DNA from: an uncultured Eubacteriales bacterium
GTDB lineage: Bacteria; Bacillota; Clostridia; Oscillospirales; Acutalibacteraceae
NCBI GenBank assembly: GCA_934408795.1
Contig: CAKRVQ010000019.1
Coordinates: 1-10,662 of the forward strand
DNA length: 10,662 nt
Direction of reading: 5' to 3'
The notes under the pieces are model-generated. The model worked only from the letters and a program-made list of their open reading frames with translations. It was not told the origin of the DNA and ran no database searches. Shown piece by piece: positions 6,968-10,662 of this stretch (position 1 is the first letter of the stretch; the number at the start of each line of letters is the position of its first letter). The position numbers were made by a program, and so were the translations under genes.

Positions 6968-6981
6968 GTATATTTTCAATA

Positions 6982-6997
6982 AGTGCTGCGCAGCACT
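6982..6997. repeat. 16-bp perfect palindrome after the dehydrogenase stop codon
   Basis: AGTGCTGCGCAGCACT is a perfect palindrome beginning 14 bp past the dehydrogenase stop. As RNA it would give a 6-bp stem with a GCGC loop, followed on the minus strand by TTATTG, only a weak terminator context. A protein-binding palindrome is the alternative. Confidence 0.45.
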
Positions 6998-7010
6998 CGC
7001 GGTCGCCGAT

Positions 7011-7796
7011 CTAACGGTTTTTTTCGGTCTTTGCCGCGATGTATTTTTTCTCCCAGATATTCATAAGAGCCGAATGAGGCAGAAGCTTTGAAAGGAAGCA
7101 ATGGAAACGGTTATATGCTCCGTACATCGACACATCTTTTCCGCGCTTGGCATCCTTTATTGCGCGGGCGACGACCTTGTCCGGCATCACCATGGGTTTT
7201 GCGAATGTGTTTTTTGATCTCACATCTATGTCGGCGCGATCGAAAAATGCGGTTTTGACCCAACCCGGGCAGACACAGGTGACGGTTATCCCCTTACTTT
7301 TCAATTCTCTTGCGATCGCCCGCGAATAAAACTTAACAAAGCTTTTTGAAGCAGCATATACAGCGAAATGCTGGAGCGGATTATATGTCGATTCCGAACC
7401 GAGTTCGATTATTTTTCCGCCCTCTTTCATATATTTGACGGTTATGTAGGTCATCTTTACGAGGGCGGTCACATTGAGGTCGATCATCCCGAGCTGACTG
7501 TCGAGCGACTCGGCGCAGGAGTCGCCGAGCTTGCCGTATCCGGATGCATTGACAAGATACGCGACCTCGGCGTCACGGTTCTTCAGTTCGGTCTCATATA
7601 CATCAAAGCTTGACGGATCGGTTAGATCAAGCGGCAGCACCCTGCTTGCGGTCTTGAGTAAGGAAGCGGTCTCTTTCAGCTTCTCTTCTCCCCTTGCGAT
7701 AAGCCAAATCTCATCAAACCCGCCTTCTTTATCAAGCTGCAGGGCGAATTCCTTACCTATTCCCGAGGACGCGCCTGTTACGACCGTGCTCTTCAT
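7011..7796 (-). CDS. Classical short-chain dehydrogenase/reductase (SDR)
   Basis: A 261-aa cytosolic NAD(P)-dependent oxidoreductase of unknown substrate. The Rossmann motif is TGASSGIG (7-14). NASGYG (83-88) takes the place of the usual NNAG. The catalytic set is N108, S134, Y147 and K151 (YAASK), with the standard 13- and 4-residue spacing. CPGWVKTAF (176-184) matches the PG motif after the catalytic lysine. Arg35 after the second strand suggests NADP(H). Family length is typical. AAGGAG lies 10-11 bases before the ATG. It is isolated: 270 bp containing E2 separate it from the ABC genes, and 787 bp separate it from ugd. I see no good promoter of its own. The C-terminal basic/aromatic region (about 225-261) recalls DltE-like and ketoacyl-reductase-like SDRs that act on lipid substrates, but that is a guess. 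Confidence 0.85.
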   Translation of the reverse strand: MKSTVVTGASSGIGKEFALQLDKEGGFDEIWLIARGEEKLKETASLLKTASRVLPLDLTDPSSFDVYETELKNRDAEVAYLVNASGYGKLGDSCAESLDSQLGMIDLNVTALVKMTYITVKYMKEGGKIIELGSESTYNPLQHFAVYAASKSFVKFYSRAIARELKSKGITVTCVCPGWVKTAFFDRADIDVRSKNTFAKPMVMPDKVVARAIKDAKRGKDVSMYGAYNRFHCFLSKLLPHSALMNIWEKKYIAAKTEKNR

Positions 7797-7887
7797 AATT
7801 ATATATACTCCTTTTTAATAAATCTGCGCGGGTAAGCAGACGGACGGCGGCGCCGCGATACGCGCCGAAGGCGCGCATAAAAGGGCA

Positions 7888-7921
7888 CGGCGGAGGTAAC
7901 TGTCATCCGCCGCGCTTTTTT
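7888..7921 (+). terminator. Terminator-like hairpin in E2, plus strand
   Basis: CGGCGGA (7888-7894) pairs with TCCGCCG (7906-7912) around an 11-base loop. CGC and then six T (7916-7921) follow. The form is that of an intrinsic terminator on the plus strand. There is no plus-strand gene upstream in this window, so it may simply be part of the element or block antisense transcription. Confidence 0.45.
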
Positions 7922-7941
7922 CTGCAGCCGCTTCGCTGCAG

Positions 7942-7977
7942 AAAAAGCGACGGCATATAAAACGGCATCAGCCGTCG
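7942..7977 (-). terminator. Terminator-like hairpin in E2, minus strand (end of ABC operon)
   Basis: Reading leftward, CGACGGC (7977-7971) pairs with GCCGTCG (7954-7948) around a 16-base loop. One further base (C, 7947) and then five T (7946-7942) follow on that strand. It lies about 90 nt past the ABC permease stop and probably ends the TetR-ABC transcript. The large loop lowers confidence. Confidence 0.5.
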
Positions 7978-8066
7978 TGCCCGTTTGCGCCCTCCATAAG
8001 GAGGGCACGCGGCGCCGCCGTGGGATCATGCCTTGCGCAGGTCGCGAAAATTGAACTTATGCCGCT

Positions 8067-8984
8067 TTATTGCCCGTTTTTGATCCTTTTCTTTCTTCCC
8101 GTCAGCGCATTCATCATTATGTAAGCGAAGATCAGAAGCAGTACCGTTCCGATGACCACGGCAAACATTTCCCACTGTTTCACACCGTGTCCGAAAAAGT
8201 AGAGATTGCAGTCCACACTATCCTTTATCTTTTCAACAACTTCATCGGGGAATCCGAGTTTTGCCATTTCGGCAAAAGTTCCGCGCATCGAGAAATTGCG
8301 CAAAAGCGATGTACCGTATGTGCCCGGCAGGAATGAGAGTACCTTTTGCAGGGCGTCCGAAAAGCTTGATATCGGCATATACGCGCCGCATACAAAGCCG
8401 TACCCGGCGCTTACTACAGTACCGACCGCCGAAGCCTGACCGTTTGTTTTTAAGGGAAATACCACACAAGAGGAAAGCGCGGTCCCGAAAAGAGTAATAA
8501 GGAACACGGTCACTATCAGAGAAACAACATCAAGGGCGGACAAGTACCAGCCCGTGACTCCGAGATACAAAAAGCAGGCTCCGAGAGCGATATAACTGAT
8601 TATAAGTGATGAGACGAGAGTGGCGACATAATATCCGAGCGCAAGGGTCGATGACCTGACCGGTGCGACATTCAAATCGCGTCTGGCACCTGTCAGCTTA
8701 TCCTGAACCATTATCAGGTTGGAGCAGAACGGCACCGTCACGCAGCTTACGGCAAGCAGCGAAGATATAAGCTGACCTCCGACGCATCCCTTTATGAGCG
8801 AATCGGGTATCTGAGCGCCCGCCTTCATCAATTCGCCTTTGAACGACTCTTCAAAAACATTCTTTAAGAATGTGGAATACAAAACCAGAAGAATTATAGG
8901 TGTTATAAGTGATGTAAAAAACATCCCCTTATCTCTGAAATACAGTTTTACATTGCGCTTTATCAGCGCTCCGAGTCCCGTCAT
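8067..8984 (-). CDS. ABC-2 type transporter, membrane permease
   Basis: A 305-aa polytopic membrane protein of the ABC-2 (DrrB-like) family. About six hydrophobic segments are visible near residues 22-42, 69-92, 115-142, 151-177, 186-206 and 272-292. Two amphipathic features fit the family: a short cytosolic N-terminal helix and the segment around VQDKLTGARRDLNVAPVRSS (93-112), which couples to the ATPase. GAYMPISSF (200-208) is the conserved stretch before the penultimate helix. A loop of about 65 residues (207-271) lies outside the membrane. The ATG overlaps the ATPase stop (ATGA) and GGGAGG lies 9 bases upstream, so the two proteins are co-translated. Substrate unknown; drugs, lipids or small natural products are typical. 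Confidence 0.9.
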   Translation of the reverse strand: MTGLGALIKRNVKLYFRDKGMFFTSLITPIILLVLYSTFLKNVFEESFKGELMKAGAQIPDSLIKGCVGGQLISSLLAVSCVTVPFCSNLIMVQDKLTGARRDLNVAPVRSSTLALGYYVATLVSSLIISYIALGACFLYLGVTGWYLSALDVVSLIVTVFLITLFGTALSSCVVFPLKTNGQASAVGTVVSAGYGFVCGAYMPISSFSDALQKVLSFLPGTYGTSLLRNFSMRGTFAEMAKLGFPDEVVEKIKDSVDCNLYFFGHGVKQWEMFAVVIGTVLLLIFAYIMMNALTGRKKRIKNGQ

Positions 8985-9895
8985 TTATCGTCGCCTCCCG
9001 TAAGTTTTTTGCCCGTCACCGAAAGGAACACATCGTCCATTCTTCCCTTTATTATTTCATAATCCCTGAACACATCCGGATGTCCGATTATAAGTTTTGT
9101 CGCGGCGGCGGTATCGGGGACTTGTATCCTGAAAGCGTCGCGCAGGGTCTCGTAAGGTCTTCCGAGTTCTTTGATCTCTTCCTCTTTCGCATTGTATACG
9201 GTCACAAAATCGCCTGTGTATGTATTTTTAAGATCAAGGGGCGACCCCTTTGCCGCTATTTCTCCGTGATCGAGAATTATAACATAATCCGCATCGGCTG
9301 CTTCTTCCATATAATGAGTGGTAAGGAACACCGTCATATTGTCGCGGCGGCGCAGTTCGTCGACCGTTTTCCACAACAAACTTCTCGTTTGCGGGTCGAG
9401 ACCTGTCGTAGGCTCATCAAGAATAAGTATTTTCGGTTCGTGGAGCAGAGCCCTCGCAATATCTATTCTTCTGCGCTGACCGCCCGAAAGCTTGCCGACC
9501 CTGCGCTTTAAGAGGTCCTCAAATTCAAGAGTCTTTGCAAGGTCATAAAGTCTTTCGCGAAAGCGGTTTCCGCTTATTCCGTAAAGTGCGGCGCGGCTCT
9601 CGAGATTTTCCCTTACCGTTAATTCGCCGTCAAGTACCGAGTTTTGAAAAACAACTCCGAGAGATCTGCGCACATCATCGGGGTGCTCGTCGGGGTCGCG
9701 TCCGTTGATGAGAACAGAGCCCCCGTCCCTGTCTATCTGCCCGCACAGAATATTTATTGTTGTTGATTTTCCCGCACCGTTCACTCCGAGAAAGGCAAAC
9801 AACTCGCCTTCTCTGACCTCAAAGCTCAGGTCATTGACCGCTTTGACATCTCCGAACGATTTATAAAGACCGTTGATCTCAATTATATTGCTCAT
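8981..9895 (-). CDS. ABC transporter ATP-binding protein (DrrA-like)
   Basis: A 304-aa ATPase that powers the adjacent permease. Walker A GVNGAGKST (37-45), Q-loop Q84 (VVFQNS), signature LSGGQ (136-140), Walker B ILILDEP (156-162, D160/E161), D-loop GLDPQT (165-170) and H-loop H194 are all intact, so it should be active. About 85 residues follow the nucleotide-binding domain, ending in a GRMDDVFLSVTGKKL stretch typical of DrrA-like proteins with a C-terminal accessory domain. GGAGG lies 9 bases before the ATG. It begins 102 bp after the TetR gene and overlaps the permease gene by 4 bp. Confidence 0.92.
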   Translation of the reverse strand: MSNIIEINGLYKSFGDVKAVNDLSFEVREGELFAFLGVNGAGKSTTINILCGQIDRDGGSVLINGRDPDEHPDDVRRSLGVVFQNSVLDGELTVRENLESRAALYGISGNRFRERLYDLAKTLEFEDLLKRRVGKLSGGQRRRIDIARALLHEPKILILDEPTTGLDPQTRSLLWKTVDELRRRDNMTVFLTTHYMEEAADADYVIILDHGEIAAKGSPLDLKNTYTGDFVTVYNAKEEEIKELGRPYETLRDAFRIQVPDTAAATKLIIGHPDVFRDYEIIKGRMDDVFLSVTGKKLTGGDDK

Positions 9896-9908
9896 TTCAC
9901 CACTCCTC

Positions 9909-9922
9909 CGGCATATAAGCCG
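9909..9922. promoter_or_regulatory. Possible operator or mRNA hairpin before the ABC ATPase gene
   Basis: CGGCATATAAGCCG is palindromic at 12 of 14 positions and directly abuts the GGAGG ribosome site of the ABC ATPase gene. It could be a binding site for the adjacent TetR-family protein or a small hairpin affecting translation. A -10-like CATAAT lies further upstream (about 9944-9949) without a recognisable -35. Confidence 0.3.
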
Positions 9923-9997
9923 ATCGTTCTTTTTAAGGTTTATTATGTCTGCCGCTCTTCTTTTTTAAGTCGCGGCGGCGTACATCTTCACGCTTTG

Positions 9998-10642
9998 TCA
10001 TTTACACAGGGTCCCGTTCGGCATACCGATCAATCGTTTGAATTCGGCATCTTTATCGTAACCGCCGTCCGAAAAATGCGGTATATTCTTGATCGCATTC
10101 AGCACTGCAAGGCTGAATCCCGACAGTATTGAATCGATCTGCTCTCCCGTGTACGGGCATTCTCCGGTAACGATAAGGGTTGCGAGACTATGCACCACCA
10201 ACCACATATCCCTGAAATATCTGTCGGCATCATCGACCGAAATGCCGTAAATACGCATAATGGGTTCACGCACGGCATTCATCGAATGTTCCATTACGGC
10301 AACCGCGCCGCCGGTGTCGGCGTTGTCCCGCGACAAAAACAAAAGTCGGTAGAGCTGCGGTTCGTCCTTTGCAAACATTATATACTGTTTGCCGAAGCCG
10401 AGAAACGGAATCTTTTCGCCGAGTCCCTCGGCGGTATAATCGTCAAACAACCTTTCCGCTGCGATGCGGACCTCACTTTTCAGTGCCGCCATTGTATTGA
10501 AATAGGTGAACACGGGTTGCGTAGAGACATTGAGCTCCTCAGCTACCGCTTTGGCGGTAAGGCCCTCGGCGCCCCTTTCACGGACCACCCTTACCGCTGC
10601 ATTTATCATTTCTCCTCTTGTGTACTTATTTCTCGGTGCCAT
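9998..10642 (-). CDS. TetR/AcrR-family transcriptional regulator
   Basis: A 214-aa regulator with the usual TetR layout. The N-terminal helix-turn-helix spans about residues 30-49 (LTAKAVAEELNVSTQPVFTYF, written over the two helices, counted from the upstream Met at 10645), followed by a divergent all-helical ligand domain. The N-terminus is basic (MAPRNKYTRGEM). Two ATGs stand in tandem; the second, at 10642, is preferred because GAGG lies 7 bases upstream of it and only 4 before the first. It precedes a DrrA/DrrB-like ABC pair in the same direction by 102 bp, so it most likely represses that exporter and itself until a ligand binds. Its promoter lies largely outside the window. Confidence 0.88.
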   Translation of the reverse strand: MAPRNKYTRGEMINAAVRVVRERGAEGLTAKAVAEELNVSTQPVFTYFNTMAALKSEVRIAAERLFDDYTAEGLGEKIPFLGFGKQYIMFAKDEPQLYRLLFLSRDNADTGGAVAVMEHSMNAVREPIMRIYGISVDDADRYFRDMWLVVHSLATLIVTGECPYTGEQIDSILSGFSLAVLNAIKNIPHFSDGGYDKDAEFKRLIGMPNGTLCK

Positions 10643-10662
10643 CATTTCACCTCGCTTATATT

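Larger units (their letters stand above)
7844..8021. repeat. Structured palindromic element E2 (related to E1)
   Basis: The outer arms ACGGCGGCGCCGCG (7844-7857) and its exact complement (8008-8021) enclose the same order of stems as E1. These are CGCGCC-GAA-GGCGCG (7861-7875), AAAxGGGCACG with CGTGCCCxTTT (7879-7889 with 7976-7986), and GCCCTCC-ATAA-GGAGGGC (7989-8006). The centre differs from E1. It has CGGCGGA/TCCGCCG (7888-7912), a hairpin built on CTGCAGC/GCTGCAG plus T and A runs (7913-7949), and CGACGGC/GCCGTCG (7948-7977). It fills most of the gap between the ABC permease and the dehydrogenase. No ORF is credible within it. Confidence 0.8.

Noticed and set aside
6710..6979. Minus-strand open frame of 89 codons through E1
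   Set aside because: It covers both arms of a palindromic element and the adjacent hairpin; no ribosome site or domain is visible.
7799..8029. Minus-strand open frame of 76 codons across E2
   Set aside because: It is made of hairpin arms and arginine-rich translation, with no ribosome site; the DNA is better explained as structure.

Overview
The window looks like part of a chromosome from a Gram-positive gut-type Clostridia species. The reasons are strong GGAGG ribosome binding sites, a consensus sigma-A promoter, moderate GC content, and the style of the capsule, DrrA-like ABC and TetR genes. Ruminococcaceae/Oscillospiraceae is my best guess, but genus cannot be fixed from sequence reading alone. 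Every gene lies on the minus strand, so the biology reads from right to left.

Right part (10642 to 8067): a TetR/AcrR-family repressor, then a DrrA-like ABC ATPase and its ABC-2 membrane partner, which overlap by 4 bases. This looks like a self-contained regulated exporter module. It is followed by a 178-bp highly structured intergenic element (E2, 7844-8021) that contains terminator-like hairpins on both strands, and then a solitary short-chain dehydrogenase (7796-7011).

Middle part (7010 to 6224): 787 bp with no gene, but full of structure. From right to left it holds a 16-bp palindrome, a nested hairpin, and a 194-bp palindromic element (E1, 6691-6884) whose internal layout and sequence match E2. 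Next come an array of eleven degenerate 11-bp direct repeats (6469-6589), a small inverted repeat, and a near-perfect sigma-A promoter (TTGACG-17-TATAAT, 6420-6392). A leader of about 160 nt with two possible hairpins precedes ugd.

Left part (6223 to 1): a surface polysaccharide operon read from that promoter. It encodes UDP-glucose 6-dehydrogenase (UDP-glucuronate supply), an HlpA-like/GT2-type glycosyltransferase, a GT4 glycosyltransferase, and the three-enzyme UDP-L-FucNAc pathway in the order CapE (dehydratase), CapG-type 2-epimerase, CapF (reductase, cut by the window edge). The last three genes abut or overlap, implying translational coupling. The polymer probably contains glucuronic acid and N-acetyl-L-fucosamine.

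The least explained content is noncoding: the helically spaced 11-bp repeat array just upstream of the capsule promoter, and the E1/E2 pair, which appears to be a small family of branched, mobile-like or RNA-like repeats.
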